Shown here piece after piece: positions 1 through 11,299 of a stretch of DNA of 64,000 nt. The notes beneath the pieces are model-generated. The model ran no database searches, was not told the origin of the DNA, and saw only the letters and a list, made by a program, of their open reading frames with translations. How positions within the stretch are numbered: the stretch's first letter is position 1; every line of letters starts with the position of its first letter. The position numbers and the translations under genes were made by a program. The DNA is from Monodelphis domestica. Taxonomy: Eukaryota > Chordata > Mammalia > Didelphimorphia > Didelphidae. The stretch spans positions 125,691,487 through 125,755,486 of the forward strand of contig NC_077231.1 of NCBI RefSeq assembly GCF_027887165.1, in the 5' to 3' direction.

Positions 1-59
1 CACCTCTAGCCCTCCTGACCCTGCGCAGGTGTTTTGTCTCATCCTACCTACCACACCTC

Positions 60-240
60 AATCTTATTACCCCTCTGCATCCCCTGGACAATGTAGAATC
101 TTAATTTTTTACAAGGTTCACTTCTTGTCATATCCTACATGAAGATTCTCTTATTTCTCATCCCCCAACTTCTAGTGCCTCCCCAGTCTCACAATGGTCT
201 TGGAATTATTTTGTATAAATAATAAATATTTTATTATAAA
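60..240 (+). repeat. L2 LINE 3' end fragment
   Basis: The text follows the 3' untranslated end of L2: a stretch like CTACATGAAGATTCTC, then CCAACTTCTAGTGCC, then the ATTTTGTATAAAT run. It is diverged and ends in an A/T-rich tract. Family recognised from memory; edges approximate. Confidence 0.5.
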
Positions 241-312
241 AAAAATATATATATATTAAATAAATAAATAAACAAACAAACAAATAGATAAATAAATAAA
301 TAAATAAATAAA
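231..312. repeat. A/T-rich simple repeat (TA then TAAA units)
   Basis: A short TA run is followed by repeated AAAT/AAAC tetranucleotides. It probably grew from the A-rich tail of the preceding LINE fragment. Confidence 0.85.
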
Positions 313-1587
313 CATATCCAAAGATATAAGTTTGTGCTATCTCCAGCTGGTTTAGGACTGTCACTTGTTAAATTTTCATTATAAATATTTGCACCTCAGA
401 AATCAGCAAATGCTACAAGTCAGGGCTTGAGTTATTATTTTGTTGATTATGATTCAGAAAGTGATGGAGAAAATGTTAATAATGCAGATTAAAATTAAAA
501 GGGTGTTTTGGGTACATTCTTTGAGAGCTAACTGCTAAATATTTACCAGCATATTCCTGCTTATATGTGTCCTTGAGGACACGGACCTGGCTCCTCATAC
601 AATCCTTAGCATAATGTGTACTGAATGATTGATTGATTGACTGTCCACAGGACTAGAAATGGGCCATCTCCATCCTAATGTCCATTTTTGTCATTTCCAT
701 CTTCTCCTAAAGTTCCCACACAGGCATATACTATGTCATTTCTGAGCCCTTTTGGCACATCCTTCAGTAATTTTCAGCTGAAATTTTAAGAAAAGTTTGG
801 ACAGATTTATGTTTAATTCATTCATAATGGGCCATTAAGAGAAATCAGGAATGTTTGGATAATATTAACTTTTTCAATTTGACATCAGAGAGGTCATATG
901 TTTCCTATAAACAGAATTTGACCCATCAGGCATCCACAAATATCCTTTGATGTATCAGACAGAATACTCCTGACATTTTCTGGTATTTATTATGCTTGTA
1001 AAATTAGAGCTTGATTCATTGAAAACAGCTCTAGGCTTCTAGTCTAGGGTGAAGAAGCCTGTGTTTGGGTCCATATTACCACACAGAGATTACCAACTTC
1101 ATAGATCACACTTTGCTCCAATCACTTCCTATAAAATGTGCCATCTTACTCCAAACCAAGATGGGGATTGGCAGGGCAGTATACATCTAACAGCATATAT
1201 AAATATATAAAATTTGTATATTTATACACACATACATATAAAATTATATATATGTAATTATATATACACATTAAATTATATATATTTATACACACATACA
1301 ATCAGCCAGATAAGTATCAGAGATAGAAATAGGTTCTTCTCCACCATCAGCCACCAGCCAAAGCCCAAAAGCTTAGAAACCCAGTTCACCATTGGCTTGA
1401 CTCCAACAGTTTTCCTGGTAACATTCCAAAAGGAATGTTCATTTTGACTGACAGATGATGTCCTTTGCATGCATGTATATTCTCTCTTTTACAACTGATA
1501 AGAACATTTATAGAACTTCATTTTTAATAAATGTCTACAATTCTACATACAGTCACCAAGCATGTATTAAAAACCCATTTTGCCAAT
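313..1587. other. No gene seen; AT-rich intergenic DNA
   Basis: No exon-like reading frame or recognisable RNA gene was found. An imperfect TA/ATAC microsatellite lies at about 1196-1300, and a GATT tetranucleotide run with MIR/L2-like flavour at about 620-640. Confidence 0.5.
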
Positions 1588-1842
1588 TTGGGGCAGCTAG
1601 GTGACACATTAGATAGAGTGCTGGACTTGTCAAAAAGATCTGAGTTCAAATCTGTCATTAGACATTTTATACCTATGTGTCTCTGCGCATGCATTTAACT
1701 TGATTGCCTTAGCTTCTTCATCTATAAAATAAAAAGGAGGAGGACATGAGAAACCCCTCCATCATCTTTGCCAAGAAAACCCTAAATGGTATTAGGTAAA
1801 GTCAAATATGACTGAAAATGACTGAACAACAATAAATCTACT
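1588..1842 (+). mobile_element. Marsupial tRNA-derived SINE (CTCCAGTATCTTTGCC type)
   Basis: The copy opens with GGGGCAGCTAGGTGACAC, the tRNA-like head of an abundant marsupial SINE. It continues with GAGTTCAAATCTG (box-B region), CTTCATCTATAAAAT, and the diagnostic CATCTTTGCCAAGAAAACC core, and ends with a GACTGAAAATGACTGAACAAC tail. The same type recurs at 34845, 35735 and 42423. The exact subfamily name (WSINE/Mar group) was not resolved. Confidence 0.75.
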
Positions 1843-2712
1843 ACACACTGTGCCAAGCCTTGGGGATTCAAAGAAAGGCAGAAAACAAAAATAAAACAAT
1901 TTCATTAGAATGTTGAGGACAGAGAAAGACAAGCAAACAAGTAGATACAAAAAAAAAGATAAATACTACTTAAGTTAGAAAGAAGAATTAAAATTAAGGG
2001 GAATCAGGAAAATTTCCTATAGAAAGCAAGTTTTAGCTGGATTTGAAGAAAGCCAGGGAGGTTAGGAGATACAAATTAGAATTTGTATCTAAAAGAATTC
2101 CAAATATGGTAGGGGGGGGTAAAGGGAGGAGGGACAGGGAGTAGCCAGGAAAATATCCAGAGTGAAGAGATTGAATGCTTTTGTGAGGAACAGCAAGAAA
2201 GCCAATGTCAGCAGAAAGCAGAGGAGTAGGGAGTAGGTGGTAGGTAGAGTAAGGCGAAGAAGACTGGAAAGGTAGAAAGAGGCCATATTACATTTTATCC
2301 TGGATGTAATAGTCCCCGGTGTTGGTTGAATAGAGGACAACAAAATCAGACTTGCAATTTAGGAGCATCAGTGTGAGAAGTGAGTGGAGGATGGATTGGA
2401 GTGAGGAGAGAAAAACAGAGAGAACAGGAGCAATCTATTGAGAGTCGAGACTAAGTGCAAGGCGATAAAGTTCCATCCCAGAATGGTGCAAATGTCAGAG
2501 GAGAAAAGGTGGATCTCCAGAGAGTTGTTATGAAGGTCAAATCAATAGGACCTGGAAAGAAGTTGTCTACTTTGATGGTTAAAGAGAGTGAAAGATTGAG
2601 GATGACTCCTAAATTGAAATCCTGGGTGACTGGGACAATGATGGCACCCTCTATGGTAATAGGAAATTTCAGAAGAGGGGAGGTCTTGTGGGTATATGTC
2701 GATGTTAATTGA
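1843..2712 (-). repeat. L2 LINE, long antisense fragment
   Basis: Read on the minus strand this matches the L2 3' half. On the + strand one sees the reverse complement of the L2 tail (TGCCAAGCCTTGGGGATTC), then GAACAGCAAGAAAGCCA, GGTGGATCTCCAGAGA, and AGGATGACTCCTAAATTG, all reverse-strand landmarks of L2. Open stretches inside it are accidental. Confidence 0.7.
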
Positions 2713-2715
2713 AGG

Positions 2716-3639
2716 AATCAGAACTCAACAATATAACCCATTGTTTTCACTCAGACATTTCTAAGGCTCTGATCTCCCAAATATTCTTTTAAAAAGAATC
2801 AATTTGTTACATTAAAATTCCCAGGTATCTCCTACCCTCCCCCCTCTCTGTATTAGAGAAAACATTATTTAACAAAAAGATATGCATATACATAAAACTA
2901 TATTTTGCTATATTTTTAAAATAGTTTTTTTCAGGGAGTAGACATACATGAGTCATTCTTCAAACAATATTTCTGCTACTTTTGCTATTGTATTGTTATA
3001 GGAAAATTGGTATCCAGTTGGTAGATGAGCTTTTCACCTTATAAGTGAAATGGAGGTTGAAGAATGCCATTCTAATGGGATATAATTATCCTGAGATGAT
3101 ACTGATTACAGAAGAGAGACTGTCTTGCCCCCAAATGGCATATATTTGTATAACAGCCCACCTAATACTGGTACAGTGTTGCTATGTTATGTTGTTGAGT
3201 CCATATGTTAATAAGAATAAATATTTCTAAAAGAAGGATTTTATCAAGAACCAGATCTTTACGGATGTGAAGTTGTAGGAAAGTTCTTCCTGGGAACAGA
3301 CTCCTGTTCTGAGTTGTTAAGTTTTATCATTGCAATTGAAAGAATGGTGAAGATGCCTTGAGTGTTTATATAAATATGGCTGATTTATTCTGTATAGCCC
3401 TTGTATGTGGGTCATGTCTTTGGTTAGATTATTATAGAATGGATTGCAAGTGACAGTTATCAGATAATCCAATTTTTAGGGCAATCAATCTTTCCCTGAA
3501 TTTTCCTTGTGCATTTTGATGTAGTAACCTACTGATTAGTCCATTGTTATAGCCATAAAACTATGGAAGCCAATTTTGTTTTGAGAATGAATAACTGTGA
3601 GTTAATACAAAGGATCCGGAATAGTTAGGTATTCAAATA
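2716..3639. other. No gene seen
   Basis: Unassigned AT-rich sequence with no convincing repeat or exon. Confidence 0.4.
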
Positions 3640-3658
3640 CTGCTGCTGCTGCTGCTGC
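3640..3658. repeat. CTG trinucleotide repeat, six units
   Basis: Six uninterrupted CTG units in non-coding sequence. Confidence 0.95.
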
Positions 3659-3719
3659 AAATTCTGCCATCCAGTATATTAATGATCCCTTCTAGCTTTG
3701 TGTAATGTAAGCCCTTGAT

Positions 3720-4640
3720 TAACATGGCATCAAAACCTTTGTCCAAGTCATTGATAACATATTTAAATAATGAAGAGATGAATACAGATTCCTAGAGCAC
3801 TCCACTGAATATCTTTTGAGCTGATATTAAACAATTGATACCTCTGAGTTTTCCTATTCAACCATTTCCAGATACATCTAGTTTTAATATTATCTATGCT
3901 CCATCTATTCATCTTTTCACAAGAGTAGTATGAAATACTTTATTAAATGTTTTGCTAAAATGTAGGTAAGCTAACTAGAACATTTCCCTGATTCACTTGT
4001 CTAGACAAGTGGTAAAAAGAGAAAAAAAGTAAATAAGGCAAGCATCTAGTCAGTGTTTTACGACTGGATCTCTGAAAACTTGAAAGAAACTTTAAAGTTT
4101 ATTTCTCCATTACTAAATTTTCTCCATTATGTTCTCAAGACTAGACAATCAAACAAACAATAAATTAAGCCCTGATAGTTTGGTGATTTAGATGTAAATG
4201 CTCACACTGAAAATGTAATAATTGGCTTTGACAAGACAGTAGGAGCTGGCTACTTCATGGCCCTTAAATAAGATTACTGCTGCAGAACCTGTCCTTGATG
4301 AAATGATGCTGGGTCTTTGTGATCACTGTTGTCTTTTATCAATGTACACTAATCAGTCCTTAAATAGAATGTCCTAGATTTTTTATAGGAATCAAAGATA
4401 AGTTTATTAGCAGACTATTCTCTTCCTTTCTTTGGGGGGAAAAAGACAACATGTAGTATTCTCCAACCTGCAGTATTTCTCCCATTCTTCATTATCATGC
4501 AGTTGTGATAACAGTGACTCAGTCACCATGATTGCTAATTTGGTCCTCTTGGATATAGTTCATCTGAGGTGTGTGATTTGAATTAATTCAGGGCACATGA
4601 TTCATTGGGTTAAGAGATGATATTCAGGACTTAGAAGCCA
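3720..4640 (-). repeat. L3/CR1 LINE, antisense, in two blocks
   Basis: On the + strand 3725-4010 reads as the reverse complement of the CR1-clade reverse transcriptase region. Landmarks are CAAGTCATTGATAA, AGCACTCCACTG, and the AGTATGAAATACTTTATTAAATG stretch that encodes the SKAFD(K)V-type motif on the minus strand. The same element resumes at about 4260 (GATGCTGGGTCTTTGTGATCAC) and runs to about 4640. The 4010-4260 interval is unassigned. Confidence 0.65.
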
Positions 4641-5914
4641 CAGAATACAATTCTGGAAAGTCATAGCAAGATAGAAAGGCCTGAGGATGGGCAACAGGTC
4701 TATTGTCCAATTATAGCAATATACTTGAAATAAGCAGTAAACAAAGTCAGAGCATCAAATGCTAAACTCAAAGCAGATATATACCACATGTTTGGCTGAT
4801 TCATGACAGCTTCTCCCAGTTGTAGTAACTCATAAAGACTGCCTATTAAAGTATAGAGGAGTTGCAACTTGTATCAATGGATGATGAAATCATGGAGGAA
4901 TGAAAAAAATGCCCCTTCAATCATTCCTCGTTCCTTAAGGCGATGAAGTTTTAGAGTGCCCTGACTGAACTGAATTTAAAACAACTACAGAGTTCAGATC
5001 CCATCTCATCCTTGGCTACTCAATATCCTTCTATGGCTACTCCAGCTTATATTGCTCTTCCTCCCCTTTGAATTTCTATCACAAAATCTAGCATGAAAGT
5101 CTGTCTTATGTTATTCACTGATTATTTCAAGTATCTCCTATACTAGATGATAGTTTTCTGGAAGGCAAGAACCATTGCTGTGCTTCTTACAGTGCTGGGG
5201 ATAGCTTTAGGCACATAGTAATAAATCATTTTTCTGCAGTAGAGACTGATTTTATGAGTGTCAGGGACTTATAGTATGGAAACTCTCTCCGCCCACATTG
5301 AGAAATAGACACTTAAATTAGACATAAATGTATGAGCATTTACATACTAAGGAAATGCATGGTGGGAGAAGATGAAAATGAAACCAACTGAGAGCTACCA
5401 AAGAAACAAAAAAAATCTAAAACCTGGTTTTTGGCCTGACATTCAAAGTGGGTCATTGACTCTTCTTTCTTCTCTTGTTGAGTCTCCCTCAGAGCCTTAT
5501 TTCCACATTCTCTATCTCCCTGCCTTCTTAAACCCTCTCTCCCACTCTCGCCTTTCTCTAATTGACATAATTTGCCTAAAGAGATAAGTAAGTGGAAAGG
5601 GAAGATCAGTTCATCAATTCTAAGAGGAAAAGAAATTAAAGATAATTGTTACAAGTTTCCATATTTGTATGTGTTTACTGTATTAGACATTAAGGATATT
5701 TATGCTGGTCTATATTAAGTTTTTGCACATAGATTCAGATAGGTCTGTTAGCCTGGGGATATGTCCACTGAACATTTAATAACCATCGATGTATAAGATA
5801 TTTTATCTTCTCTAAGTTTCATGGTGGAATTAAGAGTGGTTAAAGAAAGAAATAAATGAGATTGGAAACAGTTTAAACATCTTCACACGTTTCATTAACT
5901 CTTTTAAACATATT
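4641..5914 (+). repeat. Mostly unassigned; L2 3' end at about 5040-5235
   Basis: No gene is visible. A weak L2 3' end lies near 5040-5235 (GAAGGCAAGAACCATTGCTG, then GGCACATAGTAATAAAT). The 5240-5914 interval shows nothing recognisable. Confidence 0.4.
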
Positions 5915-6245
5915 GATAATCTTTTTTACATTACCTTCATTTCTAAACATGTCCCTTTCTTTCCTTTCCTCATAAAAGCAGTCCCTTGAAAGATCAAAAA
6001 AAGAAAGGGAAAAAAGTCAGTACAGTACAACTAACCAACAGATTGTCAACCTGAAATTGACAGTATATGCAAAGTTCCACCACCCATGGTTCTCCATCAC
6101 TGAAAAGAAAGGAGGGGAACATATTTTCTCCTCTTTCTTTTGAACCAAGCTTCATTATTTAACATTTATTTGCTCCCAAAAATTTCCACTTGATGATCTT
6201 CTCCAAACTACATTTTGCACTGGTAAATTTGAGTAGGTCAGTTCA
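5915..6245. repeat. Unnamed interspersed repeat, also at 15230-15915
   Basis: This block shares landmarks with a second place in the window: ACATTACCTTCATTTC(T/C)AAA, a block of A/G-rich residues, and a GAAAAACTC/GAAATTGACA middle. It resembles the 3' region of an old LINE, read in antisense, but the family was not identified. Confidence 0.4.
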
Positions 6246-6439
6246 GTTTGAGTTCAAGGTCTGAACAAAATGTGACGCTGCTTTTCTTCTTCCTGGTGTT
6301 TTAAGAATACATTGTTGGCTTTTCTGAAACACTGAGAGAAGCCTGGAGATTTACCACCTGTCTAAGAAGCTTCTAAAACATCTAATGTGCTAATAACTTA
6401 ATTCCTGGCCCCAACTGACTTCTTTCCCTTAGCTAGTTA

Positions 6440-7570
6440 ATTCTGTTTTCCTAACTAAATGGAAGAACATAGATCCCGAATTCAATCTTCATCCTTCCCT
6501 ATCTTTTATATTTGATAAGTCTCTCTTTCAGGATACTTTCTTTTCTCTTAATTTCTGAAATTTCTCAGAAATCTTTCCAGAAAGAGTTTTCTTATTCTCT
6601 TTTATAGGCAAAACAACTGTACTCTCTTTCTTATTCATGATGTACTACTAGGATCTGCCCTCCGCCAAATGGTCCAGAAAGTCTTTTCTTTTCTTTCTGT
6701 TTCTCCTGGGATCTCATCAATGCTTATGGATCTAACTCTTGTCTCCATCGAGATAACTTTTCCTTCACTCTCTTTTGACCTCCAGTTCTTCATGATGAAT
6801 ATCTTCCTCTGCATAGCTCATAGATATCTCAAACACAATGTTTTAAAAATGGAACTCAATATATTTTCTTTTAGTCAGTATATGGGGTGAAGAATTAGTG
6901 TTGGACTACAAGTCAGGAAGCACTGATATGAAAACCCTAGCTCTGAAATTTATTAGGTGTATGACCCTGGGCAAATCACTGAACCTCAGTTTCCTAAAAT
7001 GGAGATAATAATAGCATTGTTGTGAGTATTAAGTGAAATAACACACATAAAGTATTTTGCAAAACTTTAAAGCTCTATATAAAGATTAATTCTTATTATT
7101 GTTACTATTGTAAAGAATTACTGGTTGGTCCCTCTTGCCTCTGGAAGAAAATACAAACTCCTATTTTTGGAATTTAAGCCTTTTACAATTTGGATCCAGA
7201 CTTTTTCAGGTTTATTATAAATGACACAGCCCTGCATGCACTCTATCTTCCAAGTAGATTACTTGCTATTCTCTGTAAATAGCATTCCACTTCTGACGTT
7301 TGTGTTTATGCTCAGGCTATGTGCCTCCTGCCTAGAATTCAATCTCTCCTTTCTCCCTCTGCCCCTTAGGTGACCTTCTGTAGTAAGAAGCATTTCTTGA
7401 TCTCCCCCAAAGAGTGCACCCTCTCCCATTCACTTTGTACTGATTGTGTGTACTTCTCTGTGAACATGTTGTGTCACCCCCAGGACAACATAAGGTGCTT
7501 GAGATTTAGGACTTTCACTTTGGCATTTGTCCCTGAAACTTGGCATCGTGTTTATCACAAAGCAGACATG
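6440..7570 (+). repeat. L2 LINE, sense, split by a MIR
   Basis: The first part (about 6440-6870) shows L2 landmarks such as CATAGATATCTCAAACACAATG and AAAATGGAACTC. The second part (about 7120-7570) follows the L2 3' half: a TTTTGGAATTTAAGCC segment, GCCTCCTGCCTAGAATTC and AAGCATTTCTTGAT. A MIR at 6885-7100 separates the parts. Confidence 0.6.
6885..7100 (+). mobile_element. MIR-type SINE
   Basis: Shows the MIR core in order: GACCCTGGGCAAATCACTGA, ACCTCAGTTTCCT, AAATGGAGATAATAATAGC, then TTGTTGTGAGTATTAAGTGA. Confidence 0.75.
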
Positions 7571-7667
7571 CCTGATTTTGGAGATAAGTGAATTAAAGCA
7601 AAGTGATACCACGATTTGTCCAGAACTACACAAATCACATCTGAGTTGGAATTTACCTGGCTCTTAC

Positions 7668-7840
7668 TTTTTTTTTTTAAACCCTTACCTTCCGTCTTGG
7701 AGTCAATACTGTGTATTGGCTCCAAGGCAGAAGAGCAGTAAGGGCTTAGGCAATGGGGGTCAAGTGACTTGCCCAGGGTGACACAGCTAGGAAGTGGCTG
7801 AAGCCAGATTTGAACCTAGGACCTCCCGTCTCTAGGCCTG
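7668..7840 (-). mobile_element. Mar1-type SINE with perfect 14-bp target duplication
   Basis: Antisense Mar1: poly-T, then AAACCCTTACCTTCCGTC, GGCTCCAAGGCAGAAGAGC, GTGACTTGCCCAGGG, and a reversed tRNA-like head near 7820. It is flanked by identical 14-bp direct repeats, TACCTGGCTCTTAC, at 7654-7667 and 7841-7854. The repeats are unmutated, so this is one of the younger insertions in the window. It landed in L2 sequence. Confidence 0.85.
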
Positions 7841-7854
7841 TACCTGGCTCTTAC

Positions 7855-8690
7855 CTTGACAGGCAAATGGGCTGCCAGGCAACAAAACATACATATTAAG
7901 AGAAGAACATAGAGTACCTGAAAAGGTAAGTTCATTGAGGGCAGTAACTATTTTGTTCTCTTCTTTGTATCTTGAATGTTTAGCAAAATGCCTGGCATTT
8001 TAAACCCTTACTTTCTGTCTTGAGAATTGATGCTAAATATCCATTCCAAGGCAGAAGAGCAATAAAAGGCTAGGCACATGGGGCTTAAGTGACTTGTCCA
8101 AGATCATATAGTTAGGAAGGGTCTTGAGGTCATATATGAATCCAGAACTCCCCTCTAAGACTGGCTTTATCCACTGGGCAACCTGACTTCCTTAGCAAAT
8201 ACTTATTGAATTGATTCCTTCAAATCCTAGTTCAAATGCCACCTTATTCAAGAGGTCTTCTCTGATTTTCCTGTTGTTGTTTTTTTTAGTCCTCTCTCCT
8301 TCAAATATGACTTATTTTGTTTGGTATATGATTAAAATGCATAATATTTTAGTAGAATATAAGCTCCTTGTGGGCAGGGACTCCACTTTTCCATCTGTGC
8401 TCCCAGAGCCTAGCCCAATGAGCATTATTTAATGCTTATTGATTTGATTGTTGATTGATTGAGTCCTTTGAGCTTCAGTTCCAGTGCCACCTTATTTAAA
8501 ATTTTACTGACCAATTTTAGTGACCCCTTTACACAATATTTTGTTCTGTAGATAAAAATGGACAAAATTTTAGCAGAATATATAAACTCCTTGATTTCTG
8601 GGACTGTCTCATTTTTCATTTGTGTCCCCAGAGCCCATCATAATGCCTGCCAAATAGTTGTTTAAAAAATGCTTGTTGATTAAGTGATAG
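7855..8690 (+). repeat. Successive L2 3' ends interrupted by a SINE
   Basis: Three stretches follow the L2 tail: about 7930-7998 (TTGAGGGCAGTAACTATTTTG), 8215-8450 (AAGCTCCTTGTGGGCAGGGA), and 8455-8690 (AACTCCTTGATTTCTGGGAC). A Mar1 SINE lies between the first two. Confidence 0.65.
7999..8198 (-). mobile_element. Mar1-type SINE, antisense
   Basis: Begins TTTAAACCCTTACTTTCTG, then CATTCCAAGGCAGAAGAGC and AAGTGACTTGTCC, the reverse of a Mar1. It is more diverged than the copy at 7668. Confidence 0.75.
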
Positions 8691-8699
8691 ATCATCCAA

Positions 8700-8830
8700 C
8701 TTTAAATTCAGAGGACTCTAGATATTATTAAGTCTGAGCCACTCACTTCATAGATAAGAAAGCCCAAAGTCAAAGACATTAGTTGCAGAGCCTGAACTAG
8801 AACCCAGATCTTCTCATCTCTCATACAAGA
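8700..8830 (-). mobile_element. MIR-type SINE fragment, antisense
   Basis: Reverse MIR landmarks: TCACTTCATAGATAAGAAAG, then GAACTAGAACCCAGATCTTC and CTCATACAAGATTC. Confidence 0.55.
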
Positions 8831-9029
8831 TTCTTTCCAAGTGGGAAAGAAGTAACTCCACACTAACCTTTAGGGGATGGTGGTATTGTCTGGAGGTTTA
8901 TGCTAGAGAAAATTGTGGTCTGGGAAAATACAGTACCAACATTTCCATGAAGACTGGCATATCAGGAAATTTCATTTAGAAGCATATAGAGGGGTAGGGA
9001 AATTGAAGATACTTGTTTAAAAAAGGCAT

Positions 9030-9205
9030 GAGGAAAAGAGCACTGAGTCTTGGAGTCAGAAGACCTTGGCTCAAATTCCGCCTTTGTTGCTTGTTATCTG
9101 TGCCCTTTAGCCTCCTTGGCCTCAGTTCTTTCATCTGTAAAATGAGGAGTTTGGACTAGAGGGCCTCTAAAATCCTTTCCAGCTCTTGACCTATGACACA
9201 ATGAC
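9030..9205 (+). mobile_element. MIR-type SINE
   Basis: Landmarks: GCACTGAGTCTTGGAGTCAG, CTCAGTTCTTTCATCTGTAA, TGAGGAGTTTGGACTAGAGG. Confidence 0.65.
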
Positions 9206-9399
9206 TGCAAGAAGATATTGACAGAAATATTTAAGAGATCAAAATGTCTGATTATTGTCCAGGTTTTTATAGCCTGCCATGTAACTCTGATTTCTCATTT
9301 TAGTAAATCAGTACAATCTACTCTTTATTTATGGAGGGTGGCTACAATGGCTTCCTAATGCAAAGTGTTAATTATTTGAAATATGAAGTTGTTAGCCAG

Positions 9400-9665
9400 T
9401 CAGCTAATCTTTAAATATTTACTTTAAGCCAAGTAGCATGTTCAGGGCAGGGGGTACAAAGAACAGAGAAAAAAAATCCTTGCTCATAAGGAGCTCATAG
9501 TCTAATGGGAGAGATAACACACAAAACTATGTACAAATAAGAAAACGTGCAGGATAAATTGGAGGAAGTCTCAGATGGAAGGCACTAAGATTAAGGAGGA
9601 TTGAGAAAGGCTTCTTGCAAAGGGTTGGACTTTTACTGAGACGTGAAGGGAAAGAGCATAAAATC
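9400..9665 (-). repeat. L2 LINE 3' fragment, antisense
   Basis: On the + strand it reads as the reversed L2 tail: GGGTACAAAGAACAG, CTCATAAGGAGCTCATAG, GGCTTCTTGCAAAGG. Confidence 0.7.
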
Positions 9666-9777
9666 CTTACAATGAAATGCAAGAAAGAAGAAATATTAAA
9701 TGTGTCCTGTTCAGATAATAGTAAAATAAAATTACATTAAATAATGATCCAAGGAAGCATAGATTAAAAATTATTTG

Positions 9778-9955
9778 GAAGAGGTAGTTGGATCTAGAGA
9801 TAGGAGGTCCTGAGTTCAAATCTAGCCTCAAAAATTTCCCACCTATGTGATCCTGGGCAAGTCACTTAACCCTTATTGCTTAGCCCATACCATTCTTTTG
9901 CCTTAGAATCAGTTCTTGGTATTGATCTGAAGATGGAAGATAAGGGTTAAAAAAA
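9778..9955 (+). mobile_element. Mar1-type SINE
   Basis: GAGGTCCTGAGTTCAAATCT, GATCCTGGGCAAGTCACTT, then a tail ending AGATAAGGGTTAAAAAA. It abuts an L1 fragment on its right. Confidence 0.75.
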
Positions 9956-9959
9956 TTAA

Positions 9960-11290
9960 TTGGAAAGTAAGTCATCAAATCCTAAATAATGAGTGAACCA
10001 AAGAACAAATCAAAGAAACAATCATTTCATTAAAGGTAATGATAACAATGAGACAACATACCAAAATTTGTAGGATGCAGCCAAAGCAATATTAAGGAGA
10101 AAATTTATAAGTCTGAATGTGTACATCAGTAAAAGACAGAAAGAACAGATCAGTTAATTAAACAAGCAATGGGGGGGGGGGGAATATAGAGAAAGAATAA
10201 AATTTTAAATCCTCAATTAAATTCTAAAATGGAAATCCTGAAAATCAAAGGAGAGAGTAATACAATTAAAAATTTTAAAAATGAACTAATAAAACTAGGA
10301 GTTGTTTTTTTTTACCTTCTCTACCTCTTTTAATCAGATCTATTTTTACTTTGACTTTGTCAGATATCATGATTGAGACTCCTGCCTTCTTATTCTCAGT
10401 TAACACCCAATAAATTTTTCTCCAGCCTCTTACCTTACCCTGTGTGTCTACCTGCATCATGTGTGTTTCTTGTAGACAACAGAGTAGGATTTTATTTCTA
10501 ATCCACTCTGCTATCTACTTCCATTTTACGGGTGAATTCATCCTGTTCGCATTCAAAGTTATGATTACTGCCTGTGTATTCCTCATCATTTTGATTTCTT
10601 CTTTTAGTCCTGTCCTTTCTTCTTTCACTATTTCCTTCTATACCAGCATTTTGCTTTTAATCAGTTCCCCTAATCCCTACCCTTATTTTACATTCCTTAT
10701 TACCCCCTCCCTTCTTATTCCCTTATTATTTTTCTTTAAGGTCTATTAAATTCCCCCCTATATTTCCCTCCCTTTTAATATTCCTTGCCCTATCCCCCCT
10801 TGGTTTTTCCTCTTAACTTCTCTGTAGGTTAAGATAGAATTCTATACCCCAATAGATCTGACTGCTCTTCCCTCTCAGGACTGGTTCCACTGAAAGTAAG
10901 GTTAAAGTATTACCTATTAGCACTTTCTTCCTTCCCTTCTTATAGTAGTATTCTTACCCCCTCCTCCCCCACTGCACCATGTACCTCTTTATGTGGTATA
11001 ATTTACTCTATTTTTCTTCTTAATTCAAGTTTCTAGGAGCTAGTTTTATTCTTCAAAACACAAAAAAGATAGATAAATCACTGGTTATTTTTATTTTAAA
11101 CAAGAAAGAAGAAAATCAAATTACTTATATAAAAAAGATGAATATGTTTCCAATGATGATGATATTAAAGCAATTATTAGGAGTTATCTTGCCTAATTAC
11201 ATGACAGTAAAACTGACAATTTAAGTGAAATGGAAGAATACTTACAAAAATATAAATTGCCCTTCATATTACTTAAATAACCATATTTTG
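9960..11290 (+). mobile_element. L1 ORF2 fragment, split by a nested L1
   Basis: Two blocks of one L1 ORF2 run on the + strand. The left block (about 9960-10309) translates in pieces to NETTYQNL..DAAKAILRRKF and then NPQLNSKMEILKIKGE. The right block (about 11040-11290) continues with an FFKT...INH linker, then EENQITYIK-like sequence and [10 protein letters not shown]-like sequence. This is the linker between endonuclease and reverse transcriptase. Stops and frameshifts are frequent. The copy ends abruptly where another L1 5' end begins at about 11300. A G homopolymer lies at 10169-10182. Confidence 0.75.
10310..11032 (-). mobile_element. Nested L1 insertion, ends inside ORF2
   Basis: An antisense L1 piece lies inside the sense L1 described at 9960-11290. 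It covers the ORF1-ORF2 spacer and the first part of ORF2 only, and is collinear with 28575-29290 of the larger L1. The EN start (SDKVKVKIDLIKR, minus strand) is visible. It is flanked by imperfect 15-bp direct repeats, CTAGGAGTTGTTTTT at 10295-10309 and CTAGGAGCTAGTTTT at 11033-11047. A T run at its left edge would be the poly(A) tail. The 3' two thirds of an L1 is absent. Confidence 0.7.
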
Positions 11291-11299
11291 GAATTTCAT

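Noticed and set aside
1588-1680. tRNA gene suggested by box A/B-like text in several SINEs
   Set aside because: These are tRNA-derived SINE heads; no cloverleaf with a proper anticodon arm and acceptor pairing was seen.
3640-3658. CTG repeat as a coding or unstable tract
   Set aside because: Only six units, outside any recognisable exon.
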